NCBI RefSeq assembly: GCF_000177675.1
Contig: NZ_ADGX01000011.1
Coordinates: forward strand, 1-64,000
Reading direction: 5' to 3'
Length of the DNA stretch: 64,000 nt
DNA from: Parafrankia sp. EUN1f
GTDB taxonomy: Bacteria; Actinomycetota; Actinomycetes; Frankiales; Frankiaceae
Position numbers and translations under genes: made by a program. A model generated the notes under the pieces. That model was not told where the DNA came from. It worked only from the letters and a program-made list of their open reading frames with translations, and did not search any database. Shown here piece after piece: positions 1 through 11,356 of the stretch. Positions within the stretch are counted from its first letter, which is position 1. The number at the start of each line of letters is the position of its first letter.

Positions 1-453
1 CTGCGCACCGCGCTGCGCACCCTCGACCACACCCGGCCGACGATCGGCGCGCAGGCCGTCGGCATCGCGCAGGGCGCGCTGGACGCGGCGATCGGCTACG
101 TGAAGGAACGCCGCCAGTTCGGCCGCCCGATCGCGGACAACCAGGGCGTCCAGTTCATGCTCGCGGACATGGCGATGAAGATCGAGGCGGCTCGGCACAT
201 GGTGTATGTCGCGGCGGCCCGCGCCGAGCGCGGCGAGCCGAATCTCGGCTTCATCACCGCCGCCGCCAAGTGCTTCGCCTCGGACGTCGCCATGGAGGTC
301 ACCACCGACGCCGTCCAGCTCTTCGGGGGCGCCGGCTACACCCGTGACTTCCCGGTCGAGCGGATGATGCGCGACGCGAAGATCACGCAGATCTACGAGG
401 GCACCAACCAGATCCAGCGGATGGTCATGTCCCGGGCCCTGCTCCGGGGCTGA
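1..453 (+). CDS. Acyl-CoA dehydrogenase, C-terminal part (5' end outside window)
   Basis: The frame is open from base 1 to the TGA at 451-453, so the gene starts upstream of the window. The visible 150 residues are the C-terminal alpha-helical domain of a FAD-dependent acyl-CoA dehydrogenase, which makes the alpha,beta double bond in acyl-CoA thioesters. The stretch around [12 protein letters not shown] and the closing [16 protein letters not shown] signature are diagnostic. In many short-chain family members the Glu of YEGTNQ is the catalytic base. Substrate chain length cannot be read from this part. A strong hairpin follows directly. Confidence 0.93.
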   Translation: MRTALRTLDHTRPTIGAQAVGIAQGALDAAIGYVKERRQFGRPIADNQGVQFMLADMAMKIEAARHMVYVAAARAERGEPNLGFITAAAKCFASDVAMEVTTDAVQLFGGAGYTRDFPVERMMRDAKITQIYEGTNQIQRMVMSRALLRG

Positions 454-469
454 GACCGTCCCGTCCCAC

Positions 470-506
470 GGTGAGGCGCCGCCGATACGCGCGGCGGCGC
501 CTCACC
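470..506. terminator. 15-bp perfect hairpin between convergent genes
   Basis: Arms 470-484 and 492-506 are perfect reverse complements (GGTGAGGCGCCGCCG) around a 7-nt loop. It sits 17 bp after the acyl-CoA dehydrogenase stop and 52 bp before the stop of the convergent repeat-protein gene, so it could end transcripts from both sides. There is no T-run, as is common in high-GC actinobacteria. Confidence 0.75.
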
Positions 507-558
507 ACCTGCGTGGCCCGGCTGGCCTACGCCGGGCTCCCGCTGGATTACCTGCCGA

Positions 559-1581
559 CTACAGAGCGCCCACAACTGCGGACGTCTCCGACGGACCGTC
601 GACAGAGTCGCCGTAGTCGCCGTAGTCGCCCCACTGGTAGTCATCCTTGCCGGGCTTGTCGTACTTCTCGTGGTGCTTCTTCTTGTCGTGCTTCTTCTCG
701 AACCAGAGAACCTTCTCGAAGGTGATCCGGATCTTCTTCTTCACCAGGTTCTTCTTCTCGTGGTGCTTGTAGTCCCCGCCCGGCCTGGGGCTGTAGGCCA
801 CCGGCTCCTCGACAGCACCCGGGGTCCCCCAGTCTCCGGGGTCGCCGTAGGAGTCGTCACCGTACGAGTCGCCACCGTAGTAGGGGTCGTCGTCACCGTA
901 GGAGTCGTCACCGTAGGAGTCATCGCCGTACGACTCCTCGCCGTACTCCTTCTTGTCGTGCTTCTTGTGGTGCTTCTTCTTCTCGTTCTCGAACCAGAGA
1001 ACGCGCTCGTAGCTGATGGCGTCCTTGCGCTTCGAGATGTTGTCGTGCTTCTTCTTGTGGCGCTTCTTGTCGTACGGACCAGCCAGCGCCTCCTCGCCGG
1101 CAACCGGCCCGTCCACGACCGTCGGGTCCACGACTGGGGCGGCCGGGTCCACGACGGCGGCCGTCGGGTCCACGACGGGAGCAGACGGGTCGTCAAAGCC
1201 GCCGGTGGGCGGGAGAAGCGCCGAGTCGTCGAACCCGCCCCAGCCCTCATCGCCGCCCGGGCCCTCGAAACCGGTACCCGGCTCGTCGGCCGTCGGGTCG
1301 GCGGCCTCGTCGTCGTAGCCGGGCCACTTCTTCTTGTGGTCCTTCTCGTCCTTGCCGTGGTGGTCCTTCTTCTTGTGCTCCTTCTTGTCCTTGTGGTCGA
1401 ACCAGAGAACGCGCTCGTAGCTGACGGCGACGCGCTCCTTCTTGACGTTCTGCTTGCCGTGGTGCTCGCCGCCGTACGGAGCGGCCTGCGCGACACCGGC
1501 GCCCGCGCCGAGCGTCACCGCGACGGAAACCAAACCGGAGGTCGCGAGAATCGCGGTACGGCGCCCAATTCTGCTCGCCAT
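559..1581 (-). CDS. Secreted Lys/His/Asp-rich repeat protein with three ERVLWF modules
   Basis: A 340-residue protein of unrecognised family. The chosen ATG at 1581 has a GAAAGG ribosome site 6 bp upstream and begins with a Sec-type signal peptide (Arg-rich start, hydrophobic core, AQA-A cleavage site near residue 32). The open frame continues upstream to 1791 but that part looks non-coding. The mature protein has three copies of a module in which a basic stretch leads into SYERVLWF or TFEKVLWF, followed by a run of Lys, His and Asp. Between them lie acidic Gly/Asp linkers, a DPTAAVVDP-type repeat and tandem SYGDD repeats. No catalytic domain is visible. The His/Asp-rich runs could bind metal or anionic glycan, but this is inference. 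Confidence 0.75.
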   Translation of the reverse strand: MASRIGRRTAILATSGLVSVAVTLGAGAGVAQAAPYGGEHHGKQNVKKERVAVSYERVLWFDHKDKKEHKKKDHHGKDEKDHKKKWPGYDDEAADPTADEPGTGFEGPGGDEGWGGFDDSALLPPTGGFDDPSAPVVDPTAAVVDPAAPVVDPTVVDGPVAGEEALAGPYDKKRHKKKHDNISKRKDAISYERVLWFENEKKKHHKKHDKKEYGEESYGDDSYGDDSYGDDDPYYGGDSYGDDSYGDPGDWGTPGAVEEPVAYSPRPGGDYKHHEKKNLVKKKIRITFEKVLWFEKKHDKKKHHEKYDKPGKDDYQWGDYGDYGDSVDGPSETSAVVGAL

Positions 1582-2243
1582 TTCCAACCTTTCAAAAAAG
1601 ATCTGCTGCATCGGTTCGTCGGGCGACAACATAGCCGCTGGCCAGCAGGCGGACGGAGGCTCAAAACAGACGTGTCGCCAGGACCTTTGGACCTTCTGTT
1701 CCGACCCATTTAGCCGAATGCGCAGGCGACGGGAGGCTGACCCGAAACAACGATCCTTTTCCATCTCACGGTGTACGGTCAGGGATGCCACGGGTCCGAG
1801 TCGAGACGGAAAAGGCCCTTGATTCCCACCCCGAGATCAGACCATAGGAGCGCAGAAATCACGCGAATCCACCCGCCACCCACCCGTACACCAGACGCCA
1901 GAACGGGGAAATAGGCGTATGCGGCGCCCGACCAGGCATGACACCCGGAACAATAACCCGCCGGCCATGACGGGTCGCCGGCGACCTGTTTACCTGCACT
2001 GTTGAGCGACCGAAAGACGGCAGGAAAGGTGCGCCGCCTTCCGGAGCCGGCAGAAATTGTGTCGACCGCGAAATCAGGCGCCGGCGGAGAACCCACCCCG
2101 GCACCCGGCGCCGGCACAGGGCCTGGCTCTCCCGCGGCGCCACCCGGCCTCGGCGCAGGCCCTGGTCGTGTTCATGGCCGCGTTCGTGGCCGCGTTCGTG
2201 GCCGGAGCCCGGTGGCCGGCGGCCGGCGGCGGCCGGCCGGCGG
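1582..2243. other. 662-bp stretch without a convincing gene
   Basis: This lies upstream of the repeat-protein gene and downstream of the tacT-like gene. Several short open frames exist on both strands, but none has a good ribosome site or a recognisable product. It holds a perfect 14-bp palindrome GGTCGCCGGCGACC at 1973-1986. Its right end (2165-2245) is a very G/C-rich run of GGCCG repeats that may fold and end the toxin transcript. Confidence 0.5.
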
Positions 2244-2756
2244 CTAGCTCGGGAGGCTGGCGGCGTCCTGCAGGGGCAGGAGCAGCAGGTGCGGGTCCAC
2301 CCCGGTGGGCGCGAAGCCGAAGTGCCGGTAGAAGGCTCGGCCGGTGGAAGCGATGGCGTGGGCGCCCAGCAACGGAGTTCCCACCATGCGACGCACCGTC
2401 AACGCCCGCATCGTCGCGTCCCGCAGCAGCCGGGCACCGACACCCCGCCCCTGATAACGGACGTCCACGGCCAGTCGACCGACGAGCATCAGCGGCACGG
2501 GGTCGGTGGGGCGGCGGGACCGCCACCGCGACGGTGGCGCCACCCGCTCGGCTGCGGCTGTCGCAAGGCAGTAGAACCCCGCGATGGTGGTGCCGTCGAG
2601 GATCACGAAGGTGTTGGTGATCCGTTCCTTCTGGTGGTCCTTGGCGTGATGGCGCAGCCAGCCGTCGACGGCCGGGTCACCACAGCCGAACGCGACCGTG
2701 TCGTGGTCCTCCAGCAGGGCCGACGGCTTCGTGAACGACACGGAACAAGCTCCCAT
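2244..2756 (-). CDS. GNAT acetyltransferase, TacT-like toxin
   Basis: A 170-residue GNAT-fold protein. The opening FGCGDPAVDGWLRHHA, followed by KDHQKERITNTFVI, is typical of the TacT/AtaT group, toxins that acetylate aminoacyl-tRNA with acetyl-CoA. The acetyl-CoA loop RYQGRGVG lies near residues 99-106 and the FYRHFGF motif near the C-terminus carries the usual GNAT tyrosine. The gene starts 89 bp after a DUF1778 gene on the same strand, which is the standard antitoxin-toxin order. The tRNA target cannot be read from the sequence. Confidence 0.85.
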   Translation of the reverse strand: MGACSVSFTKPSALLEDHDTVAFGCGDPAVDGWLRHHAKDHQKERITNTFVILDGTTIAGFYCLATAAAERVAPPSRWRSRRPTDPVPLMLVGRLAVDVRYQGRGVGARLLRDATMRALTVRRMVGTPLLGAHAIASTGRAFYRHFGFAPTGVDPHLLLLPLQDAASLPS

Positions 2757-2845
2757 CCAGCCAAGACCGATCTCAGATGTGCTGACGTCCGGTACCGACG
2801 CGGAACCGGCGTGGCCGGGGCCTGCGGGCCGGCACCGGCGTTCGA

Positions 2846-3148
2846 CTAGGCGTCCGGCTGGCCGGGCTGTTGGCCGGGTGGCTGCTCACGCGGTTCCTCG
2901 TCGAGCAGGCGTCGCATCCGCGGGTTGTCGGCCGGCGGTGCCTGCAGCATCGCCTCCAGCTCGGCCCAGGCGGACTCGGCGACCCGGAACAGGCGGCGGT
3001 CGGCGAGCACGTCCCGGGCGTGGCGCCGCATGCTCTCGACCGCGAACATCGCCAGGCTGAGACCCTCTGCCTCGGCAGCGGACCGGATGATCTCCGCGTC
3101 GTCCTCGGGCAGGTCACACGTGATCTTCTCGTCGCCAGCGAAGGTCAT
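2846..3148 (-). CDS. DUF1778 (TacA-like) antitoxin
   Basis: A 100-residue protein starting at the ATG at 3148; the longer open frame upstream is not conserved-looking. Residues 8-35 form a ribbon-helix-helix-like DNA-binding part. The C-terminal half (RRHARDVLADRRLF, then WAELEAMLQAPPADNP) matches the DUF1778 pattern that wraps and blocks the GNAT toxin. It lies directly upstream of the tacT-like gene, so the pair probably represses its own promoter between 3149 and about 3300. The last 16 residues are a Pro/Gln-rich tail. Confidence 0.85.
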   Translation of the reverse strand: MTFAGDEKITCDLPEDDAEIIRSAAEAEGLSLAMFAVESMRRHARDVLADRRLFRVAESAWAELEAMLQAPPADNPRMRRLLDEEPREQPPGQQPGQPDA

Positions 3149-3325
3149 ACCGGCAGTCTGCCGTCCCGACCCGGGCGAGGGGAAGCCGGGGTACCGCGGC
3201 GCCCAGCGAGCGCAGCTGCGCGCGAGCGAGGAACGTTGGTGCCGCCGGGAACGTTCGCAATGGCGTCGGAACGGGCATTCGGAGTGCGGATCACTCCGAC
3301 TGCCGAAGGAACGGTGAGCATCACT

Positions 3326-3699
3326 ATGAGCGACGATCTCGGCACCGCCCTGGTGGTGATCCTCGGCGTGATCGCCTTGGTCGGCGTGCTGCTGGCCGGT
3401 GGCGCCTGGTACCTGCTGCGCCGCTACCGGCTGCCGTTGCACGCCGTGGCCACGACGATCGCCAGCCTGCTCTACGTGATCTCGCCGGTGGACGCCGTGC
3501 CGGAGGTTCCACTCGGGCCGGTCGGCCTGGTCGACGACCTCACAGTGATCATCGCAGCGGCGCTGTACCTGCGCAGGCTCGTCGGCGCGAGGAGCACTGC
3601 GGCGGCAAGGAGCACTGCGGCGGGGTCCGCCCAGAAGGCCTCGGGAGGCCATCCCGGACGAACCCCGACCTCGACTCCGACTCCGATTCCGACCCAGGA

Positions 3700-3724
<25 letters not shown>
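3326..3724 (+). CDS. DUF1232 (YkvA-like) membrane protein
   Basis: A 132-residue protein with one N-terminal membrane helix (residues 6-28) followed by a DUF1232 domain: [18 protein letters not shown] and then LVDDLTVI, the family hallmark. The tail is Ser/Thr/Pro-rich. The ATG at 3326 has GGTGAG 7 bp upstream; an in-frame GTG at 3314 behind GAAGGA is the alternative start. Its last 25 bp overlap the end of the convergent aconitase gene, leaving no room for a terminator between them. Function is unknown; family members are small membrane proteins. Confidence 0.8.
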
Positions 3725-6483
<2,759 letters not shown>

Positions 6484-7032
6484 GGCCTTCGTCTCCTCCT
6501 CGTCACCTCCCCGCTTCTCGTCAGCGGGAAGGTTCGACACAACCACCGATCACTGTGGCCGACCCTGAGTTCGCCACGGTCGTCCACTCGACCCCATCCT
6601 GGCACTGTCAGGGGTGACGGCGACGCCGAGAGCCGTTGGTCACATTCCCACAGGGCTCGACGTGGCTGTGACCGCCGCCTCCCGGGCACGTGCCCCCGGT
6701 CCCGGCGGTCCACGCCGTTTTTCCCTCGCAGAGGCTACAAATATCAGGTGGTCGGTCCGGACGTGTACCGCATGCCCCCTGGTCAGGCCGGACGAGACGG
6801 CCGGGATCACGGCGACGGGGGGTGCGTTGTCCGCTGGCCATGACACCGGAAGGTGGGATGTCCCACCCAGGCCGGACCCACCTTGGACGGACCCGGCCCG
6901 CACCGGATCATCCGGCGCGGGTAGAGGCTGCGCTGGAACAGCGGGTAGATGCTGCGCTGGAACAGACCGTGCCGGAACAGGCTGTGCCGGAACAGGCTGT
7001 GCCGGAGCAGGCTGTGCCGGAGCAGGCAACGG
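6484..7032. other. 549-bp stretch between acnA and the GT4 gene
   Basis: No convincing gene. It carries the acnA upstream region and, at its right end, a block of tandem repeats (6917-7024). A plus-strand frame through the repeats reads as VPEQA repeats but has no clear start signal. It is treated as non-coding. Confidence 0.5.
6917..7024. repeat. Compound tandem repeat: 2 x 24 bp then 4 x 15 bp
   Basis: Two 24-bp units (6917-6940 and 6941-6964) differ at one base. They are followed by four 15-bp units (6965-6979, 6980-6994, 6995-7009, 7010-7024) of the type GGCTGTGCCGGAACA. The array ends 8 bp before the stop codon of the GT4 gene, so it lies in that gene's 3' flank. The units keep a multiple of three. 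Confidence 0.9.
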
Positions 7033-8517
7033 CTACGACCACACGGCCGTGATGTCGCGCTGCCAGTTCTCCATCGTGAACGGAGATCGCCGCAGCCGGC
7101 GCATCGCTTCCCGACGCTCGTCCAGCGTCGGCGGCACGACCGCCAGGTCGGCGGCGGTACTGGCCCAGATCTCGTTCGGCGTTCCCAGCGGAAGCATGGT
7201 GATCCCGGGCAGCACCCGGGCGATCTCCGCGACACCCGGCAGATCCGACGACAGCACCGGGGTACCGACCGCGCACGCCTCGAGCACGACGCTCGGCAGG
7301 CCCTCGTGCAGCGAGGTCACCAGCAGCAGCGACGAGTTCACCAGGAGCTTGGGAACATCGCCCCGCTCGCCGAGGAACTCGACCCGGTCCGACACCCCCA
7401 GACCGCTGGCGAGGGTCATCAGCCGCTCGGTCTCCTCCGGGCTCTGCCGACCCACGAACCGCAGCCGGACGTCGAGCCCGCGGGTACACATCGCCGCGAC
7501 GATCTCGATCGCGCGCGACCGGTTCTTCACCGGATCGGGGCGGGCGATGTGCAGGACCGTCAGCGGCGGCGGTGCGACGTCCCCCAGCTCGTCGAGTTCC
7601 GGCAGGGAGGGCATCGGGCGCTGGCCGGCGATGGCCACCCCGAAGGGCTCGAGCTCGACGCCGTTGTAGATGACCCGGCACCGGGGGTCCAGCCGCCAGG
7701 ACTCGCGCCACAGGCCACGCATGGCCGCCTCGCTGACCGCGATCAGATCGGTGGCGAACGCATCCAGCAGAACCCGGCCCAGCGCCCGCTGGAGCCGACC
7801 GCGGACACTGTCGCCGCGGCGATCCGTACTGGTGAAGAAGTGAGCCACCCGGCGGCGCACACCGGCGGCCCGGGCAACCGTCAGCACCACACCCGAGAAG
7901 GTCGCCACCCCGGAGTGGACGATGTCGGGCCGGACCTGGCGCAGCAGCCGGTGGAACGCGAACGGGAAGCTCGGATCCGCGCGGCAGTAGTACACCTCGC
8001 CCCCGAGCGACCGGATCTCCTCGTCCAGCGATCCGGGCGCCCCCGAGGTGACGCAGAACAGCAGCCGGAACTCGGCCGGGTCCAATCGTCGCAGCAGGTT
8101 GACGGCCCGAATCGTCTCACCGGCCACGTCCATCCTCGACAGCACCTCGAGCACCGTCACCGGGTTGGCACGGCTGGACGGGGCGGGAGCCGGGCTCACC
8201 TGCCCGGCCGGCGGGGGGAGCAACCGGTCGCCGGTCGCCGCGCCGCGCGCGTCCCCCGCCGCGGGTGCCGGCCCGTCGACCACACTCTGCCCGTCGACCG
8301 CACTCTGCCCGTCGACCACACTCTGCCCGTCGACCACACTCTGCCCGTCGACCACCGCGAGGAGCCCGTCGACTGTCACCGGCCCGCCGGACCGGTCGGC
8401 GCCCGCAGGCCATCGATCGGTCCGAGCGCCACCCGTGCCCCTGCCACCCATGCGCATGCCACCTGCCGGTCCGCCGCCGCTTCGTCTGCCCTTGGCCCGT
8501 TCGTCACCGATATCCAC
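7033..8517 (-). CDS. GT4 glycosyltransferase with repeat-bearing N-terminal extension
   Basis: A 494-residue GT-B fold enzyme (GT4 family) expected to transfer a sugar from a nucleotide donor to a lipid-linked acceptor at the cytoplasmic membrane. The catalytic core starts near residue 117 (NPVTVLEVLSRMDVAGE). The donor-side motif EGLPSVVLEACAVGTP carries the E-x7-E pair. The preceding 115 residues are low complexity with four VVDGQS-type repeats. The listed start is a GTG with a weak site; ATGs at 8457 and 8451 are alternatives. It is a close paralogue of the GT4 at 47322-48494 over the whole core, down to the similar C-termini ENWQRDITAVW and DQWRRGMTSLW. A terminator upstream makes it a separate unit. 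Confidence 0.87.
   Translation of the reverse strand: MDIGDERAKGRRSGGGPAGGMRMGGRGTGGARTDRWPAGADRSGGPVTVDGLLAVVDGQSVVDGQSVVDGQSAVDGQSVVDGPAPAAGDARGAATGDRLLPPPAGQVSPAPAPSSRANPVTVLEVLSRMDVAGETIRAVNLLRRLDPAEFRLLFCVTSGAPGSLDEEIRSLGGEVYYCRADPSFPFAFHRLLRQVRPDIVHSGVATFSGVVLTVARAAGVRRRVAHFFTSTDRRGDSVRGRLQRALGRVLLDAFATDLIAVSEAAMRGLWRESWRLDPRCRVIYNGVELEPFGVAIAGQRPMPSLPELDELGDVAPPPLTVLHIARPDPVKNRSRAIEIVAAMCTRGLDVRLRFVGRQSPEETERLMTLASGLGVSDRVEFLGERGDVPKLLVNSSLLLVTSLHEGLPSVVLEACAVGTPVLSSDLPGVAEIARVLPGITMLPLGTPNEIWASTAADLAVVPPTLDERREAMRRLRRSPFTMENWQRDITAVWS
8271..8360. repeat. 18-bp tandem repeat inside the GT4 gene
   Basis: Four 18-bp units of GCCCGTCGACCACACTCT (8271-8288, 8289-8306, 8307-8324, 8325-8342) and a partial fifth to 8357. 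On the minus strand they encode VVDGQS repeats in the N-terminal extension. The second unit has one substitution (VVD to AVD). Confidence 0.92.
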
Positions 8518-8652
8518 CCGCCGCCGCGACTGCGCACACGTTCCGAACTCGGATGTGGACGCTCAGCACCTGGCCAGGACATCTGGCAACCTTCGCCAAC
8601 CTACAGAGAGAGTTCTACTACACAGAGTTATGACACTCGGCAACGTGAGACG

Positions 8653-8684
8653 AAAAGGCGGGGCGCCGCCTCGCGACGCCCCGC
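8653..8684 (-). terminator. Intrinsic terminator after the wecC-like gene
   Basis: Read on the minus strand, GCGGGGCG (8684-8677) and CGCCCCGC (8665-8658) form an 8-bp stem with an 11-nt loop, followed by C and TTTT (8656-8653). It lies 90 bp after the stop of the nucleotide-sugar dehydrogenase gene and separates that operon from the GT4 gene downstream. Confidence 0.7.
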
Positions 8685-8773
8685 GCCGAACCTGCGATTC
8701 GGGCCAGACCGACGGGTGACCGCTCGACCGCGGATCCCCAGGCCAGGTGGCGGCGTACGTTCCCAGCGCGGCG

Positions 8774-10150
8774 TCACATGGACTCGACCATGGCCCGTCC
8801 CGGCGCGGAGCGCTGCGCGGGAACGAAGGCTCTCGCCGAGCCGCTCGGAGCAGCCACGCCGACCGTTGCGGCCGTTGCGGCCGTTCCCGCCGCCGACCCC
8901 GCGGACGGCTGCAGCCAGTGGCGGGTGTCCAGCACGGCCCGGGCGTGGCGCAACACGATGTCGCGCCGGAACGCGTCGTGATCGACCAGCACGACAACCA
9001 GGTCCGCCGCCGCCGTCTGCTCCTCGTCGGCATCGACCAGCTCGATCCGCCCCGGAACGTGCGCGGGATCGACGTGCGGGTCGGCCGCAAAGACCTCCGC
9101 TCCGCGATCAGCCAGCAGCGCGGCCACCCGGGCCGCTGGCGACTCCCGCGAGTCCCCGGTGTTCCTCTTGTAGGCGAGCCCCAGCAGCAGAATACGACTT
9201 CCGTGCACAGAACATCCTCGTCGGCCAAGCATCTCGGCCACCCTGCTCACCACATGGTCCGGCATGTGGTGATTGATATCGTTGGCCAGTTCGACAAACC
9301 TGAAGCTGCGACCAAGCCGCGACCGGACGCGCCATGACAGGTAGGACGGGTCGATCGGAAGGCAATGACCTCCGACGCCGGGACCCGGTCGGAACGGCAT
9401 GAAGCCGAAAGGTTTGGTGGAGGCGGCGTCGATCGCCGCCCAGACGTCCGCGCCGAGCTCGTGCGCAAACATGGCGAGCTCGTTGACCAGAGCGATGTTG
9501 ACATGGCGGAAGGTGTTTTCCAGGAGCTTGGTGAGTTCCGCGGTCCTCGTCGAGGCCACCGGAACGGTGCTGTCCACCAGCGAGTCGTAGAAGGCGGTCA
9601 CGGCCCTGAGCGAGGCCTCGTCGACACCGGAAACGACCTTCGGAGTGTTCTCCAGCCGCCAGACCTTGTTCCCCGGATCAATACGTTCCGGCGAGTAGCC
9701 AAGCCGGAAGTCGGTGCCGGCAGTGAGACCGGACAACTCTTCCAGCAATGGCCCGAACAGTTCTTCGGTCGTGCCCGGGTAGGTCGTCGATTCCAGCACC
9801 ACTGTGACGCCGGGTGCCACAAAGGGTGCCAGGCTCCGCGCCGCGTCCGTCACGAAACTGAGGTCGGGCACGCCTTCCCGCAACGGGGTCGGCACGGTGA
9901 CGACCGCGACGTCGAAGGCCGCCGCCGCGGCGTAGTCGGTCGTCGCCTCGTACCTGCCGGAGGCGAGGGCCGCGGCCAGCTGACCGTCAGCGATGTCCTC
10001 GACATAGGACTCACCGACCACAAGTCTTTTGACTCGACTGATGTCGACGTCGACGCCCACCACCCGCCAGCCGGCCTCCACGGCGCGCATCGCGAGCGGG
10101 AGACCGACATACCCCTGGCCGACCACTACCAGCTTTCCCGATGAAGTCAT
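8774..10150 (-). CDS. wecC: UDP-N-acetyl-D-mannosamine dehydrogenase-like (nucleotide-sugar dehydrogenase)
   Basis: A 458-residue UDP-Glc/GDP-Man dehydrogenase family protein. It performs the two-step NAD-dependent oxidation of the C6 alcohol of a UDP-hexose to a uronic acid. Residues 11-18 (GQGYVGLP) bind NAD, Lys208 lies in AELTKLLENTFRHVNIA and the catalytic Cys263 sits in GPGVGGHCLPIDP. The gene follows a WecB-type epimerase by 27 bp, so UDP-ManNAcA is the likely product. The substrate is inferred from this pairing. The last 40 residues are an Ala-rich tail beyond the usual family length. Confidence 0.9.
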   Translation of the reverse strand: MTSSGKLVVVGQGYVGLPLAMRAVEAGWRVVGVDVDISRVKRLVVGESYVEDIADGQLAAALASGRYEATTDYAAAAAFDVAVVTVPTPLREGVPDLSFVTDAARSLAPFVAPGVTVVLESTTYPGTTEELFGPLLEELSGLTAGTDFRLGYSPERIDPGNKVWRLENTPKVVSGVDEASLRAVTAFYDSLVDSTVPVASTRTAELTKLLENTFRHVNIALVNELAMFAHELGADVWAAIDAASTKPFGFMPFRPGPGVGGHCLPIDPSYLSWRVRSRLGRSFRFVELANDINHHMPDHVVSRVAEMLGRRGCSVHGSRILLLGLAYKRNTGDSRESPAARVAALLADRGAEVFAADPHVDPAHVPGRIELVDADEEQTAAADLVVVLVDHDAFRRDIVLRHARAVLDTRHWLQPSAGSAAGTAATAATVGVAAPSGSARAFVPAQRSAPGRAMVESM

Positions 10151-10177
10151 GAGCCCAGTGTGGCGCCATCGCCACTC

Positions 10178-11356
10178 TCAGCTATGCATCGGCAAGTTCG
10201 TGTCACGGTCAGTTACCGCTCGCGGGGTAGGGAGCTCCCGAACTCCGTCGCGCAGATCTTGCCCGCCGCCGCTGCCGGCGAAAGTCCGGGCGAGCACGGC
10301 GGAGATCCGTTGACCGGCACGCCCGTCCCACAGCGCGGGACATCGCGGCGGAGGCGGCCGCTCCAGCCATTCGAGCGCCGCGGCGACCACCGCATCCGGG
10401 GAACGGCCCACCACCCGGTTGGTCCCCTCGGTGACAGTGATCGGCCGCTCGGTGTTGTCCCGCAACGTCAGGCACGGAACTCCGAGAACCGTCGACTCCT
10501 CCTGCACGCCGCCCGAGTCGGTGAGCACCAGTCGCGCTCCCATCTGCAGCGCGAGGCAGTCGAGATACCCCACCGGTCCGAGTAGCCGCAGACCAGCCGG
10601 GAGTCGACCGACCAGCCGGTTGGCGGTACGTGGGTGCACGGGGAAGACCAGCGGGCATCGGCTGGCGATCTCCCCCAGTGCCGCGACCAGGTCGCCGAGC
10701 ACCGCGGGATCGTCGACGTTGCTCGGCCGGTGCAACGTCACCATGCCATACCCGCCCGAACGCAGGCCCAGCTCGGCGAGCGTGGGCCGGGCACGAGCCC
10801 GCTCCCGGCACGCCAGCAGCGTGTCGACCATGACATTGCCGACCAGATGCACCGAGTCCGGCGGCACGCCCTCCGCGAGCAGGTGCTTCACGCCCTCGGG
10901 ACTGGGCGCGAACAGCAGGTCCGACAGCCGGTCGGTGACGATCCGATTGATCTCCTCCGGCATCGCCCGGTCGCCGCTGCGCAGGCCGGCCTCGACGTGC
11001 GCCACCGCGATTCCCGCCTTGGCCGCGACCAGCGCACAGGCAAGTGTCGAGTTCACGTCCCCGACGACGACCACCACATCGGGAGCCAGTCGCATCAGCA
11101 GCGGCTCGAAGGCGGTCATCACCGCGGCCGTCTGCACGGCATGGGATCCGGAGCCGGCCTCCAGGTGGTGATCCGGCGGGCGCAGACCAAGATCGGCGAA
11201 GAAGACCCCGCTCATCGCGTCGTCGTAGTGCTGCCCCGTGTGCACGAGGGTGGTCCGGACGCCATCAGCCGTCAGCGCGTCGATCACGGGCTTCACCTTG
11301 ATGAAGTTCGGCCGGGCCCCGGCCACGACGACCGCGTGCGGCGCGACCGTGGTCAC
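10178..11356 (-). CDS. wecB: UDP-N-acetylglucosamine 2-epimerase (non-hydrolysing)
   Basis: A 392-residue GT-B-like epimerase converting UDP-GlcNAc to UDP-ManNAc. The N-terminal GARPNFIKVKP, the central HVEAGLRSGDRAMPEEINR and the C-terminal LTDSGGVQEES are the family signatures, with the acidic and His residues in place. Its start overlaps the stop of the upstream bi-domain oxidoreductase gene by 4 bp, so the two are translationally coupled. With the downstream dehydrogenase it forms a standard route to UDP-ManNAcA. Confidence 0.93.
   Translation of the reverse strand: MTTVAPHAVVVAGARPNFIKVKPVIDALTADGVRTTLVHTGQHYDDAMSGVFFADLGLRPPDHHLEAGSGSHAVQTAAVMTAFEPLLMRLAPDVVVVVGDVNSTLACALVAAKAGIAVAHVEAGLRSGDRAMPEEINRIVTDRLSDLLFAPSPEGVKHLLAEGVPPDSVHLVGNVMVDTLLACRERARARPTLAELGLRSGGYGMVTLHRPSNVDDPAVLGDLVAALGEIASRCPLVFPVHPRTANRLVGRLPAGLRLLGPVGYLDCLALQMGARLVLTDSGGVQEESTVLGVPCLTLRDNTERPITVTEGTNRVVGRSPDAVVAAALEWLERPPPPRCPALWDGRAGQRISAVLARTFAGSGGGQDLRDGVRELPTPRAVTDRDTNLPMHS

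Noticed and set aside
670-1713. 347-codon Val/Leu-rich plus-strand frame
   Set aside because: Antisense shadow of the Lys/His/Asp-rich repeat protein; the hydrophobic composition is simply the complement of Lys/Asp codons.
1779-2143. Two overlapping minus-strand frames of about 100 codons
   Set aside because: No ribosome site, no family features and Cys/Arg/Pro-rich translation; treated as non-coding.
6690-7052. Possible small protein with VPEQA repeats
   Set aside because: No ribosome site at a sensible start, and the frame runs into the end of the convergent GT4 gene; the repeat alone explains the open frame.
8271-8360. CRISPR-like array
   Set aside because: Units are directly adjacent without spacers and keep the reading frame, so this is a coding tandem repeat. 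The same holds for 6917-7024 and 44242-44313, apart from coding status of the first.
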